Part shown: positions 44,208 through 53,914 of the stretch, piece after piece
Layout: each line of letters begins with the position of its first letter
How positions within the stretch are numbered: position 1 is the stretch's first letter
Assembly (NCBI GenBank): GCA_016350165.1
Contig: CP066225.1
Span: forward strand, 4,588,001-4,652,000
Reading direction: 5' to 3'
From: Planctomycetota bacterium
GTDB taxonomy: Bacteria; Planctomycetota; Phycisphaerae; Phycisphaerales; Phycisphaeraceae
DNA: 64,000 nucleotides
Program-made: the position numbers and the translations under genes
Notes under the pieces: generated by a model
Told to the model about the DNA's origin: nothing
Seen by the model: only the letters and a program-made list of their open reading frames with translations
Databases searched by the model: none

Positions 44208-44663
44208 TTATGTTGTTTGATTTTTTAATGATTCAGGTAGTGTTTTGACAAATTCTTCGATTTGGTCGCGTACTCGACGGTAGTGATCGAGTGCTTTGTC
44301 GGGATCGGTTTCGTTGGCTGCGAGGGCAGGTGGGTCTTCGAATCCGACGTGGACGACAGCTGTTTTAGCTGGGAAAAATGGGCATGTTTCGTGCGCGTTT
44401 GAGCAGACAGTGATGACGAAGTCAAAGTCTTTTGTGGGGAGGTCTTCGACGGTGTTTGAGGTTTGTGAGGTGATGTCGATGGATTTTTCGGCCATGACTT
44501 TGATTGCGTTGGGGTTGAGTCCTTGTGCGACGATACCGGCTGAGTATGCATCGATGATGTCGGATTTGAGATGACGTGTGAGTCCTTCAGCCATCTGCGA
44601 GCGACAGGAATTGCCGGTGCAGAGGAAGAGTACTTTTAGTTTTGATTCTGTTTCTTGTAGCAT
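44208..44663 (-). CDS. arsC: Arsenate reductase, thioredoxin-coupled type
   Basis: The enzyme reduces As(V) to As(III). It has the low-molecular-weight phosphatase fold. The 151-residue protein from the ATG at 44663 has the P-loop CTGNSCR (15-21) with the nucleophile Cys15. The relay cysteine pair lies in VITVCSNAHETCPFF, as in the Staphylococcus and Bacillus enzymes. The start overlaps the arsR 3' end by 28 bases, with GGAAG upstream, so the two are translationally linked. An extended frame to 44702 is unlikely. Confidence 0.94.
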   Translation of the reverse strand: MLQETESKLKVLFLCTGNSCRSQMAEGLTRHLKSDIIDAYSAGIVAQGLNPNAIKVMAEKSIDITSQTSNTVEDLPTKDFDFVITVCSNAHETCPFFPAKTAVVHVGFEDPPALAANETDPDKALDHYRRVRDQIEEFVKTLPESLKNQTT

Positions 44664-45007
44664 GCGCTTAGGTCTTCCAGGTCCATGTCCATCACGCAAC
44701 AACGTTTTTGGAGGTCGCTTTTGATGGTGGGTTTATCTTGAAGGTTGGACAGGGTCCAATCGAGAATTTGTTTGATGTGTGGCTGTGGTTGTGTATGGAT
44801 ACGATAGTATTGCCACTTGCCTTGCTTGCGTTTTTCGATGAGGCCAGCGTCGAAGAGGAGGTTCATGTGCTTTGAGATTGTCGAGGGAGCTAATTTGAGG
44901 ATTTCGATGATCTGGCAGAGGCAGAGTTCTCCTTCGGTGAGGGACATGAGTGCCCGCACACGTGTTTCGTCGCTGAGCGACTTGGTTATTTTGATGAAAT
45001 CATTCAT
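44636..45007 (-). CDS. arsR: ArsR-family metalloregulator
   Basis: This 123-residue winged-helix repressor should release DNA when it binds As(III). The metal site motif ELCLCQI (Cys29, Cys31) lies at the start of the DNA-binding helix region. The recognition helix reads APSTISKHMNLLFDAGLIEKR. An extra KRCC near the C-terminus may contribute a third thiol. It is the first gene of the ars operon. A perfect dyad 42 bases upstream is a likely operator. Confidence 0.93.
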   Translation of the reverse strand: MNDFIKITKSLSDETRVRALMSLTEGELCLCQIIEILKLAPSTISKHMNLLFDAGLIEKRKQGKWQYYRIHTQPQPHIKQILDWTLSNLQDKPTIKSDLQKRCCVMDMDLEDLSACYKKQNQN

Positions 45008-45048
45008 GGTTGTGTTCTCTCAATAATACCTCCACACTTCGTGGATTG

Positions 45049-45076
45049 ACGAATTGTAGGATTAATATCAATTCGT
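45049..45076. promoter_or_regulatory. Candidate ArsR operator
   Basis: ACGAATTG and CAATTCGT are perfect eight-base arms with a 12-base spacer. Flanking TTG and CAA extend the symmetry. It lies in the arsR/TetR divergent promoter, 42-69 bases upstream of arsR. Confidence 0.5.
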
Positions 45077-45220
45077 TTCAAGGAGAAGTGAAAGAAAAAA
45101 ATTGGGGTGAAAGAAAGTCGCAAATAGAGGTAAGATTGTGTTTTAATTCTTGCGATGGATGAATGTGAGCGATATATTGTGTAAGTATACACTGACACTA
45201 GGAAAGGTTAGAAAAAGCGA

Positions 45221-45817
45221 ATGGGAAGGCCAAGTTTAAAAGAAGAGAAGCGGAAAGAGTTCATGCCGATTGTTGCGAGAACGTTTGTGGAGCTGGGGTA
45301 CAGGCGAAGTACGACGGCGGAGATCGCGAGACGGTGTGGTGTTCAAGAGAATGTTTTGTACAGGGTTTGGCCGAATAAGAAGGCGATGTTTCTGGCGGCG
45401 ATTGATTTTAACTATGAGGTGACGTCGGCGACGTGGCAAGCATTGTTGGAGAAGGCGGATGATAAGACGAGTCCGGCTGAGGTGATTTTGGCGCATGAGG
45501 CTGGGCATCATGGTGACTGGGGTTTGCACAGGTTGGCGTTTGCTGGTTTGAATGAGGTTGATGATGCAGAGATATTGGAATCGCTGCAGAATCTGTATGG
45601 GCGGTTCGTGAAGTTTATTATTGATGTGGTGAAAGAACATCGTGAGAGGATGGGGATGAAAGAAGGGGAGGGGTTGGATGTTGAGACGGTGGCTTGGTCA
45701 TTTGTTGGTTTGGCAACGGCGGCGGATATTGGACGTGATCTGAAGCTGCTTGGTTCGAAGAAGCGTTCGAAGTTGATGGGTGGTGTGGGTGATGTTGTGC
45801 TAAATGGTAAGGTTTGA
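45221..45817 (+). CDS. TetR-family transcriptional regulator
   Basis: The 198-residue protein has the TetR helix-turn-helix at residues 14-60 (ARTFVELGYRRSTTAEIARRCGV, then LYRVWPNKKAMFLAAI). The C-terminal ligand domain is variable and contains HEAGHHGDWGLHRLAFAGLNE. The effector is unknown. It is divergent from arsR, and the large DUF2339 gene follows by 78 bases on the same strand, so that gene may be its target. Confidence 0.88.
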   Translation: MGRPSLKEEKRKEFMPIVARTFVELGYRRSTTAEIARRCGVQENVLYRVWPNKKAMFLAAIDFNYEVTSATWQALLEKADDKTSPAEVILAHEAGHHGDWGLHRLAFAGLNEVDDAEILESLQNLYGRFVKFIIDVVKEHRERMGMKEGEGLDVETVAWSFVGLATAADIGRDLKLLGSKKRSKLMGGVGDVVLNGKV

Positions 45818-45895
45818 GTTTTACGTGAGTATGTGACATCGAGAAATTCTGGGCAACCTAATTGAGCTTTTGGGCTAAAAGAAGGGTAAGGCAAT

Positions 45896-48800
45896 ATGGG
45901 TGTTGTGTTCTTCGTATTGATGATCATTTTGGCGATTGTGATCGCGGCGATTTACACGTTTTCTCAGGTTATTTCGCTGGGTATACGTTGTAAAAAATTA
46001 GAAGAAGAAGCGAGTCGGTTGCGTATGAAGTTAGATACGCAAGATCGTTCGATGCGTCAGATGGTGGGGTGGATGCGTGCGCATGATCAGAAGCATACAG
46101 AAGAGAAGGTGTTGCAGCGGCCGGCTGTTGTTGAAGCGGAGCGGGTGGTTGAAGACGTTGATGTTGTGGAGGAAGTGGCTGAAGAGGTTATGGCTACAGA
46201 TGGGGGTGTTGAGTCTGTCGTTGAAGAGGTTGTTGAAGAAAAGAAAGATACAAGGTCGATTGGGGATATGCTGCACAGGGCTGCTGAGAAGAAGCGAGGG
46301 GAGGAAGAAGGCGAAAAGGTTGAAGCGGCTGAGGAGCAGGTGAGTGGTGAGGTCGAAGAGGGTAAGGAAGAAGAGGTCGTTGAGCAGATTGAGGCGGAGA
46401 GTGAAGTTGAATATGCGCAGGTACTTGCGAAGGAGGCGGAGGAAGAGACATATGCGATTAAGCCTGCGGAAGAAGTAGAAGAAGTGGAAGCGGTTGATGA
46501 GGAAGTGGTGAGTGAGGTTGAAGAGAAGGATGAGGTTGAAGAAGAAGATGCTAGGGAAGAGATTGAGCGGATTGCAGCGTTTGGGCGGTCGGAACCGGCT
46601 GCAGAGCAGAAGCAAGAGCGGAGTGATGAGTGCCGGAAGCCGAGTTGGCAAGAAGGCGCGGAGCAACGGGGTCGGAGGAGTTCATCTAAAAATTGGGCGA
46701 TGTCGCAGCCGGTTGATATGGATGCGGTGAAAGAGAAGGCTAAACGCGGGTTAGAGGATCTGAAAGTTAATTTTGAAGAGCGTTTTGGTGCGCACTTGTA
46801 TTATTGGATTGGCGCGATTGCGGTGATGTTGGCTGCGGGGCTTGGGGCTAAATATGCGATTGATCAAGGGTATTTTTATAAGGAGTTGCGTGTTGCGTGT
46901 GGAGCGGCGCTTGGTTTGGGATTGACGGTGGTTGGGTATTTCATGGCGAACAAGAGCAGACGCATGGCGAATGCGTGTTGTGGTTCAGGTGTGTCGGTGC
47001 TTTATACGACGCTGTATATCACGCAACATAGTTATGGGTTTATTGACCAGTGGACGTGCTTTGCGGGGATGGCGGTGGTGACGGTGTTGGCGGTGTTGTT
47101 GTCGTTGAGGTTGGGGATTGCGACAGCGATGTTGGGATTGCTGGGCGGGTTTGCGACGCCGATGCTTGTGAGTGGTGGTGATCAGTCGCAGGAGATTTTG
47201 TTTGGATACCTGCTGCTACTGGAGATTGGGTTGGTGATTGTGGCAAGGCGACGAGGGTGGTTTGGGATTTCATTCCTGACGTTTGCGTGCTCGATGATAT
47301 GGGCTGTGTTTGGAATCTTTGTGAAGGATTTGGCGGATGGCGGGAAGGTGATGGGTGGGTTCCTGATCCTGTCGTATGTGGTGTATCTGGTGAATGCACT
47401 TGGGTTGCATCAGAAGGCAACGGGCGGGAAGCTGGTGAGGTTGTCGATTGGTGCGGGGATTGCGAGTCTGGTGCTGATGGGTGTGTTGGCGAGTGTGGTT
47501 GAATTTACGATGGTGGTCATGGGGATGATGTTGCTGCTTGGCGCGGGAATGATGGTGGTGGCAAGGTTGGATGATCGGCAGCGAATGCTAGGGTTGGCGG
47601 GGATGATGTTGAATTTGATGATGGTTGGTGCGTGGATGATGAGCGATCAGCCACATTTGGATGAGTTGATGCACTGGCAGTATCTACTGATTGTAAGTGG
47701 TGTTGGTGTAATTTTCTGGTTGGGTGGTTATGTCTGCAGTTTGGGACGAAAGCGAACGATTTACTGGTCGATACTGAGTAGTGTGATGCTAGTTTTGCTG
47801 ACGTTATTGTTTGATGTGTTCGGCAGGCAGGCGATTGATATTCATAGATGGATCATTGTGGTAGGGATGAGTGTGGTTGGGTGCGCTGGCGTCTATTGGA
47901 TGGTTAGACGGTATGGTAAATATCGGAGGTTTGATCTGGCTGCGGGTATTCAGGCGACTGGTATTGCGGCTGCGCTGATGATTAGTTCGTGGATGGATGC
48001 GGCTTTGCCTTGGTATGCAGTGTGGTGTGGAGGTGTGATGCTGGCGGCGGTGCTTGCGAGTGAGAAGTTTGGCAGAAGTGTGCTGCGGTATACGATTCGG
48101 GCGCTGAATGGTGCGGTATTGCTGGGCGTACTTGTGGGGGTTGCTGTTGCGAATCAGGAATTGGTTGCAGGGACGGTTGTGTTTAATGCGCTGCTTGGTT
48201 TCTGGGGCGGACTGGTGTTGCTGTACGGCTTGTCTGCTTGGCGACTGATGAAGATTGGCGAGGGCAGGATGAGCGGCGAGAAGCAGCTTGTAGGCTTAGT
48301 GCTGTTGCCTTTGGGGCTTGTGATGCTGGTGCATCATGGGTTTACGGGGATGGCATGGCGGGGCTTAACTGAGGCTGACTTGGGCGAATATGCTGTGATT
48401 AGTGTGGTGATTGGGCTGGCGGGGATGCTGGTGACGGTTGGCTGGCAGAAGTGGGCGAGAGTGTATCAGTTTGTGGGACAGGGCGGGATTGTTTATGCGT
48501 TTATGAGTGGCGTACTGGCGGTACTGTGCAGTTTGGTTTTGCTCAATCCGCTGCTTAGTGAACGTGGTGTCATGGGTAGTGGTGTACTTAGTTGGGTGAA
48601 GTACATTTGTATTTTTGGCGGCCCACTGCTGGTGATGGCGGGTAATGGTTATCTGATTGAACATAAACGCCTCAAAGAATTGCGACGCGCGTTTATCTGT
48701 ATGATTTTTGCGCTGCTTGGCGGGCTTGCGATTGTGCTGGTGCGTCAAGGGTTTGTTAATGGTGATATTCGTTTGAGTAGTTTGCGGCCTGGCTTGATTG

Positions 48801-50746
48801 AGTATGCGACGCATGCGATTGTTCTGATGTGTCTTGGTTGGGTTGTTGTGCGTGGTGAAGGATTTTTTGGAAGCGTGCGCGAGTATGTGAAACGTGGTGG
48901 TGTGGTATTTGTAGGTTTGGGTTTGGGATGCAGTGTTGTGTTCTGTTATTTGGCGGAGAATCCGTTGTGGACGATGATGAATGTCGGACCTTGGGTGCTG
49001 CTGAATTGGCTTGTTTATGTTTATGTTGTGCCGATGCTGATCGTTTGGGGGATCGCAAGAGAGTTGGGACGGTTTGATGAGGCGTGGCTGATTTGGGTGA
49101 AGAAGGTACTAACGGTTGTAGGCATTGTGATGCTTGGTTGCTGCAGTGTTTTGTTTGTCAGGCAAGGCTTTGCCGGCGGGGATATGCGGCTTTGGATTAC
49201 GAAACAAGACCTGTTTGAATTTGCGACTGATGGAATCGTTCTGATACTGCTTGGTATTGGTTTGCTGCAAATTACGCAGCGGTTCAGTAGTTTGCATGAG
49301 ATCGTGAAACGAAGCGGATTTGTTTATAGCGCGTTGGGTTTGGGCGTAATCTTCCTGTTCTGTGTGGTGGGAACGAATCCGATTTGGAATGCTGTGATGA
49401 TACGCGGCGTACCTGTGCTGAATATGTTGTTGTACGTTTATGTGCTGCCTGTGGCATTGACGGGTGTTGCGGTTTGGATGCTGAGCAGGTTTGAAGATGG
49501 ATGGATTCAAAAAGGCAGAGATGTACTTGCGAAAGCGGCGATGTTGCTGTTTGGGATTAGTGTGCTGCTGCTGGTGAGACAAGGTTTTGCTGGTGGTGAT
49601 ATGCGTCTATCTAATGTGAGGTTAGACCTGCATGAGTATGCGACGGATGGGATTATGATGATGGTGGTGGGATTGGTGATGCTTCATGTGTGGAAGTGGT
49701 TTGGTGGGTTTAGTGAGCTGATTAAACGTGGTGGTGTGGTGTTTGGTGTGCTGGGGCTTTTGATGGTGTTTGTATTCTGCGTGATTGGAAAGAATCCAGT
49801 TTGGCATACAACGGGTGTGTATGGAGTGACGGTATTTAATTCGTTGCTATATGTGTTTATTTTGCCAGTGATACTGACGGGGGTTCAGGTTTGGAGCTTG
49901 TCGAAATTTGATGATTGGTGGATTGTGATTGTCAGGAGGGTGCTGACGTATGCGGGGATGGTGTTATTTGGTGTGAGCGGATTGTTGTTGGTGAGACAAG
50001 GGTTTGCTGGGGAGAGGATGCATGTGGGGCGTGAGCCTGTGTCGTGGCTTGAATATGCGACGGACGGCATTGTGTTGATGATTGTGGGGATGCTGATGGT
50101 GCAGTTGCGTGAACTGTTTAAGGATATGAAGGAGATTGCGCGATTGGGTGGTGTTGTGTTTGGTTTGGTGGGATTTGGGATTGTGGCGTTGCTGTGCGGT
50201 GTGGTGAAGAATCCGCTGTGGGTGGATGTGAATGTTGGGAGCCTGCCGATGGTGAATTGGTTGGTTTATGTATATCTGCTGCCGGTGTTGATGTTGGGGG
50301 GATTGGTTTGGTTGATGAAAGATTTTAAAGATAAATGGATGGGTGTGCTGAATACAGTAATAGGAGTAATTAGTCTTGTGATAATGTTTGGCTGGCTGAC
50401 GATGGAGATCAGGCAGGCGTTTGTGGGGAACGTGATTGATATGGGAGTGGTTCATGTTGACCAAATGGAGAATTATGCACACTCGACGATGTGGGTTATG
50501 TATGCAGTGACGTTATTAGTAGGCGGTATTGTGCTGAAGACGGCGATGTTGCGATATGCGTCTTTGGTGATGATGCTGTTGAGTATTGGGAAGGTGTTTA
50601 TTTTTGATTTAGGGCATTTAGAAGGGTTTTTACGAGCAGGAAGCTTGCTGATGCTCGGGTTGACGTTGATGGCTTTGGGGCTTGTTTATCAGAAGATTGT
50701 GTTTGCAAGGCCTGCGGAAGAGAAAAAAGAAGAAGAATTTGTTTGA
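45896..50746 (+). CDS. Giant DUF2339 membrane protein with amplified C-terminal repeats
   Basis: The protein has 1616 residues and many hydrophobic segments. A membrane anchor (2-25) is followed by a coiled, very acidic Glu/Val linker (about 30-260). The DUF2339 core starts at about 298: HLYYWIGAIAVMLAAGLGAKYAIDQG and later LGLLGGFATPMLVSGG. The C-terminal half consists of repeats of about 139 residues, each carrying (V)RQGFAGGDMRL and EYATDGIVLM. The arginine of the RQGF motif lies at residues 950, 1089, 1228, 1367 and 1506, exactly 139 apart, and a weaker HHGF copy is at 813. Typical DUF2339 proteins of 600-1000 residues have one such module. The function of the family is unknown. Confidence 0.9.
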   Translation: MGVVFFVLMIILAIVIAAIYTFSQVISLGIRCKKLEEEASRLRMKLDTQDRSMRQMVGWMRAHDQKHTEEKVLQRPAVVEAERVVEDVDVVEEVAEEVMATDGGVESVVEEVVEEKKDTRSIGDMLHRAAEKKRGEEEGEKVEAAEEQVSGEVEEGKEEEVVEQIEAESEVEYAQVLAKEAEEETYAIKPAEEVEEVEAVDEEVVSEVEEKDEVEEEDAREEIERIAAFGRSEPAAEQKQERSDECRKPSWQEGAEQRGRRSSSKNWAMSQPVDMDAVKEKAKRGLEDLKVNFEERFGAHLYYWIGAIAVMLAAGLGAKYAIDQGYFYKELRVACGAALGLGLTVVGYFMANKSRRMANACCGSGVSVLYTTLYITQHSYGFIDQWTCFAGMAVVTVLAVLLSLRLGIATAMLGLLGGFATPMLVSGGDQSQEILFGYLLLLEIGLVIVARRRGWFGISFLTFACSMIWAVFGIFVKDLADGGKVMGGFLILSYVVYLVNALGLHQKATGGKLVRLSIGAGIASLVLMGVLASVVEFTMVVMGMMLLLGAGMMVVARLDDRQRMLGLAGMMLNLMMVGAWMMSDQPHLDELMHWQYLLIVSGVGVIFWLGGYVCSLGRKRTIYWSILSSVMLVLLTLLFDVFGRQAIDIHRWIIVVGMSVVGCAGVYWMVRRYGKYRRFDLAAGIQATGIAAALMISSWMDAALPWYAVWCGGVMLAAVLASEKFGRSVLRYTIRALNGAVLLGVLVGVAVANQELVAGTVVFNALLGFWGGLVLLYGLSAWRLMKIGEGRMSGEKQLVGLVLLPLGLVMLVHHGFTGMAWRGLTEADLGEYAVISVVIGLAGMLVTVGWQKWARVYQFVGQGGIVYAFMSGVLAVLCSLVLLNPLLSERGVMGSGVLSWVKYICIFGGPLLVMAGNGYLIEHKRLKELRRAFICMIFALLGGLAIVLVRQGFVNGDIRLSSLRPGLIEYATHAIVLMCLGWVVVRGEGFFGSVREYVKRGGVVFVGLGLGCSVVFCYLAENPLWTMMNVGPWVLLNWLVYVYVVPMLIVWGIARELGRFDEAWLIWVKKVLTVVGIVMLGCCSVLFVRQGFAGGDMRLWITKQDLFEFATDGIVLILLGIGLLQITQRFSSLHEIVKRSGFVYSALGLGVIFLFCVVGTNPIWNAVMIRGVPVLNMLLYVYVLPVALTGVAVWMLSRFEDGWIQKGRDVLAKAAMLLFGISVLLLVRQGFAGGDMRLSNVRLDLHEYATDGIMMMVVGLVMLHVWKWFGGFSELIKRGGVVFGVLGLLMVFVFCVIGKNPVWHTTGVYGVTVFNSLLYVFILPVILTGVQVWSLSKFDDWWIVIVRRVLTYAGMVLFGVSGLLLVRQGFAGERMHVGREPVSWLEYATDGIVLMIVGMLMVQLRELFKDMKEIARLGGVVFGLVGFGIVALLCGVVKNPLWVDVNVGSLPMVNWLVYVYLLPVLMLGGLVWLMKDFKDKWMGVLNTVIGVISLVIMFGWLTMEIRQAFVGNVIDMGVVHVDQMENYAHSTMWVMYAVTLLVGGIVLKTAMLRYASLVMMLLSIGKVFIFDLGHLEGFLRAGSLLMLGLTLMALGLVYQKIVFARPAEEKKEEEFV
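48332..50746 (+). repeat. Six coding tandem repeats, period 417 bases
   Basis: RQGF codons begin at 48743, 49160, 49577, 49994 and 50411. Each interval is exactly 417 bases. A first, more diverged copy (HHGF) starts at 48332. The repeats encode about four membrane segments each. Confidence 0.88.
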
Positions 50747-50872
50747 TGTGATGGAAGAAGATGAGTGGGTGTGGTGTTAGGTGAATGTACTAAAGCTTGC
50801 ACGCAAGCGTGTGATGTCGCTAGGATTAGATAAGCCTGAGGAGATACAGGCAGTGGTGAAAAGCAAGAGAGC

Positions 50873-51832
50873 GTGACTAATGTTGCGCTTGAGGTGCATA
50901 AACAAACGGGAAGAAACGCATTGAAATCGCATCATTTAACACATTTAAAAGAGCTGGAATCCGAGAGTATCCAGATTATCCGAGAGGTCGCGGCTGAGTT
51001 TGATAAGCCTGTGATGTTGTACTCGATTGGTAAAGACTCGGCGGTGATGGCTCACTTGGCAAGGAAGGCTTTTTATCCAGGGAAGCCTCCGTTTCCACTG
51101 ATGCACGTTGATACGACGTGGAAGTTCAGGGAGATGATTGAGTTCAGGGATCGGTATATTAAAGATGAACTGGGTTGGGATTTGTTGGTGTATACGAATC
51201 CTGAAGGTTTGGCAGCGGGTATCAATCCGTTCGATCATGGTAGCGCGAAGCATACTGATGTGATGAAGACGCAGGCTTTGAAGCAGGCGTTGGATATGTA
51301 TGGTTTTGATGCTGCGTTTGGTGGTGCGAGACGTGATGAAGAGAAGAGTCGCGCGAAGGAGAGGGTGTACTCGTTCAGAGATAAGAATCATCGTTGGGAC
51401 CCGAAGAATCAGCGGCCTGAGTTGTGGAGCTTGTATAACAGCGAACACAATAAGGGTGAGTCGATTCGTGTGTTTCCGCTGAGTAACTGGACAGAGTTGG
51501 ATGTGTGGCAGTATATCCATCTGGAAGATATACCGATTGTGCCGTTGTATAGAGCGGCGAAGCGTCCGGTGGTAGAGCGTGATGGTGTGCTGATCATGGT
51601 GGATGATGAGCGTATGCGTTTGGAAGATGGGGAAGTGCCGATGGAGAAGATGGTACGATTCAGAACGCTTGGTTGCTATCCGTTGACTGGCGCTGTTGAG
51701 AGTGAAGCGACGACGCTGCCGGAGATTATTCAGGAGATGCTGGTGGCGAAGAATTCGGAACGTGAAGGTCGTGTGATCGACTACGATTCTGATGGGTCAA
51801 TGGAAGACAAGAAACGCGAGGGCTACTTCTAA
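50873..51832 (+). CDS. cysD: Sulfate adenylyltransferase subunit 2 (CysD)
   Basis: CysD, with the GTPase CysN, makes adenosine 5'-phosphosulfate from sulfate and ATP. The 319-residue protein belongs to the PP-loop ATPases. [16 protein letters not shown] gives the SxGKDS loop. [21 protein letters not shown] and [18 protein letters not shown] are CysD signatures. The start is GTG at 50873 after AAGAGAG. It is followed by cysNC after 71 bases. Confidence 0.96.
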   Translation: MTNVALEVHKQTGRNALKSHHLTHLKELESESIQIIREVAAEFDKPVMLYSIGKDSAVMAHLARKAFYPGKPPFPLMHVDTTWKFREMIEFRDRYIKDELGWDLLVYTNPEGLAAGINPFDHGSAKHTDVMKTQALKQALDMYGFDAAFGGARRDEEKSRAKERVYSFRDKNHRWDPKNQRPELWSLYNSEHNKGESIRVFPLSNWTELDVWQYIHLEDIPIVPLYRAAKRPVVERDGVLIMVDDERMRLEDGEVPMEKMVRFRTLGCYPLTGAVESEATTLPEIIQEMLVAKNSEREGRVIDYDSDGSMEDKKREGYF

Positions 51833-51903
51833 ATCAGATATCTAATCGATAGTTTAGTTGTAGTTTTATATTTTAAACGATTCACGAGAAAAAGAATAAA
51901 AAC

Positions 51904-53838
51904 ATGAGTCACCAATCAGAACTCATTGAAACAGATATTGACGCGTATTTGGCGCAGCATGAACAGAAAGAACTGTTACGCTTGCTGACGTGTGGTAGTG
52001 TTGATGATGGTAAATCTACTTTGATCGGCAGGTTGCTGTTCGACTCGAAGATGATTTATGAAGATCAATTGCAAGCGGTGCAGAATGCGTCGATTAAACA
52101 TGGTACGACTGGGACTGATTTTGATCCTGCGCTGCTTACCGATGGTTTGAAAGCTGAGCGTGAGCAGGGGATTACAATTGATGTTGCGTATCGATATTTT
52201 TCGACAGCCAAGCGTAAGTTTATTATTGCGGATACGCCGGGGCATGAACAGTACACAAGAAATATGGCAACGGGTGCATCGACATGTGACCTTGCGATCA
52301 TTTTGATTGATGCTCGTCATGGTGTGGTTACGCAGACGAAAAGACATAGTTTTATTGCGTCGTTGCTTGGGATTAAGCACGTGGTCGTGGCTGTGAACAA
52401 GATGGATTTGGTTGAGTACAGTGAAGATGTATTCGATGAAATATGCCGCGATTATAGGGATTTTGCTGCGAAATTGGATTTGCCTGACGTTCAGTTTGTG
52501 CCGATGAGTGCGCTGCTGGGCGATAATGTTGTGAATCTGAGTGAAAATATGCCTTGGTATCAGGGTGCATCGATGATGTACATTCTTGAGCATGTGCATA
52601 TTGCTTCTGACCGCAACTTGATTGATATGCGTTTCCCAGTTCAGTATGTGAATAGGCCGAATTTGGATTTCCGTGGATTCAGCGGAACACTTTCATCAGG
52701 GATCATTCGTCCGGGTGATAAGGTGATGGCTTTGCCTTCAAGGAAGAAAAGCAAGGTTAAACAGATTGTGACGTTTGAAGGTGATCTTGAAGAAGCGTTC
52801 GCACCGCAGGCGGTAACGGTGACGCTTGAGGATGAGATCGATGTGAGTCGTGGAGATATGCTGGTGCATACGAAGAATGTGCCGCATTTGGATACGACTT
52901 GTGAGGCGATGGTTGTTTGGATGACTGAGCAGCCGCTTGCACCTGGTAGACAGTATCTGGTGAAGCATACAACGAAAAAGACGACGGGTATTGTGAGCGA
53001 GGTTCGTTATCGAATCAATGTGAACACGATACATCGCGAAGATACTGATCAGCTTGAGCTGAATGAGATTGGTCGTTGTGTGTTTGAGTTTTCGCAGCCA
53101 ATTGCATTTGATCCATATAAATCAAATAGAGAGACAGGTTCGTTCATTATCATTGACAGGTTGACTAATACTACAGTTGGCGCAGCGATGATTATTGACC
53201 GCAATCCTGAGGAAATTAGAGGTAAGCATGCAGCGAAGAGGAATCTTGATGTTGGCATGCATGAGAGCCTTGTGAGTACAGAGGAGCGTTCTGTACAGTT
53301 AGGGCAGAAGCCAGCGACGATTTGGTTAACAGGTTTGACTGGATCTGGGAAGACCGCGATTGCATATGCGCTTGAACGAAGATTGTTTGATGAAGGTAAG
53401 AGTTCGTTTGTATTGGATGCACGTAATGCACGACTTGGTTTGAATGTTGACTTGGATTACTCTGCTGAGGACCGGTCTGAAAACCTGAGACGTGCGGCTG
53501 AGGTTGCGAAGCTGTTTAACGAAGCTGGTTCGATTTTGATTTGTGCGTTCTTGTCGCCTTCGGAAGAAGACCGCAATTCTGTTCGCGAGATTGTTGGGGA
53601 TAGCTTCTATGAAGTTTATTTGTCAGCACCAACTGATGTTTGTGAGCAGAGACGTGAGCAGATTGAAGAGGCTACGGATCATCCTGAAGCAGGTAAGGCG
53701 CAGCAGCCGTTCTTTAACTTGAATTCAGAATATGAAGTGCCAAAGGATGCTGAAATCGAATTAGCAAGTCATGATCTAACGATCAGTGAATGCGTTGATC
53801 AGATTATCGATCGATTACAGGAAGATGGCATTCTGTAA
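51904..53838 (+). CDS. cysNC: CysN-CysC fusion: sulfate adenylyltransferase subunit 1 / APS kinase
   Basis: The 644-residue protein joins a translation-factor-type GTPase (about 20-440) to an APS kinase domain (about 468-640). The GTPase motifs are GSVDDGKS (31-38), [11 protein letters not shown] and NKMDL. The kinase has Walker A GSGKT (480-484). The usual DGDNVRHGL nucleotide/APS loop is changed to DARNARLGL (from Asp505), so the second Asp is Arg. [11 protein letters not shown] and FLSPSEEDR are otherwise recognisable. The product should be APS, and PAPS if the kinase is active. No cysH or cysI is adjacent. A bidirectional terminator follows. Confidence 0.93.
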   Translation: MSHQSELIETDIDAYLAQHEQKELLRLLTCGSVDDGKSTLIGRLLFDSKMIYEDQLQAVQNASIKHGTTGTDFDPALLTDGLKAEREQGITIDVAYRYFSTAKRKFIIADTPGHEQYTRNMATGASTCDLAIILIDARHGVVTQTKRHSFIASLLGIKHVVVAVNKMDLVEYSEDVFDEICRDYRDFAAKLDLPDVQFVPMSALLGDNVVNLSENMPWYQGASMMYILEHVHIASDRNLIDMRFPVQYVNRPNLDFRGFSGTLSSGIIRPGDKVMALPSRKKSKVKQIVTFEGDLEEAFAPQAVTVTLEDEIDVSRGDMLVHTKNVPHLDTTCEAMVVWMTEQPLAPGRQYLVKHTTKKTTGIVSEVRYRINVNTIHREDTDQLELNEIGRCVFEFSQPIAFDPYKSNRETGSFIIIDRLTNTTVGAAMIIDRNPEEIRGKHAAKRNLDVGMHESLVSTEERSVQLGQKPATIWLTGLTGSGKTAIAYALERRLFDEGKSSFVLDARNARLGLNVDLDYSAEDRSENLRRAAEVAKLFNEAGSILICAFLSPSEEDRNSVREIVGDSFYEVYLSAPTDVCEQRREQIEEATDHPEAGKAQQPFFNLNSEYEVPKDAEIELASHDLTISECVDQIIDRLQEDGIL

Positions 53839-53862
53839 TTCATGTTAGCCTATAAAAATAGT

Positions 53863-53894
53863 AAAAAAGCAGATCATTACGATCTGCTTTTTTT
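53863..53894. terminator. Bidirectional terminator between cysNC and glpF
   Basis: AAAGCAGATC pairs with GATCTGCTTT around a five-base loop. T runs lie on both strands. It serves two convergent genes. Confidence 0.92.
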
Positions 53895-53914
53895 ATTACA
53901 TGTATAGGTTATTG

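Noticed and set aside
46031-49582. Several long minus-strand frames inside the DUF2339 gene
   Set aside because: They are His/Gln/Asn-rich mirror frames caused by the G/T-rich coding strand and have no start signals.
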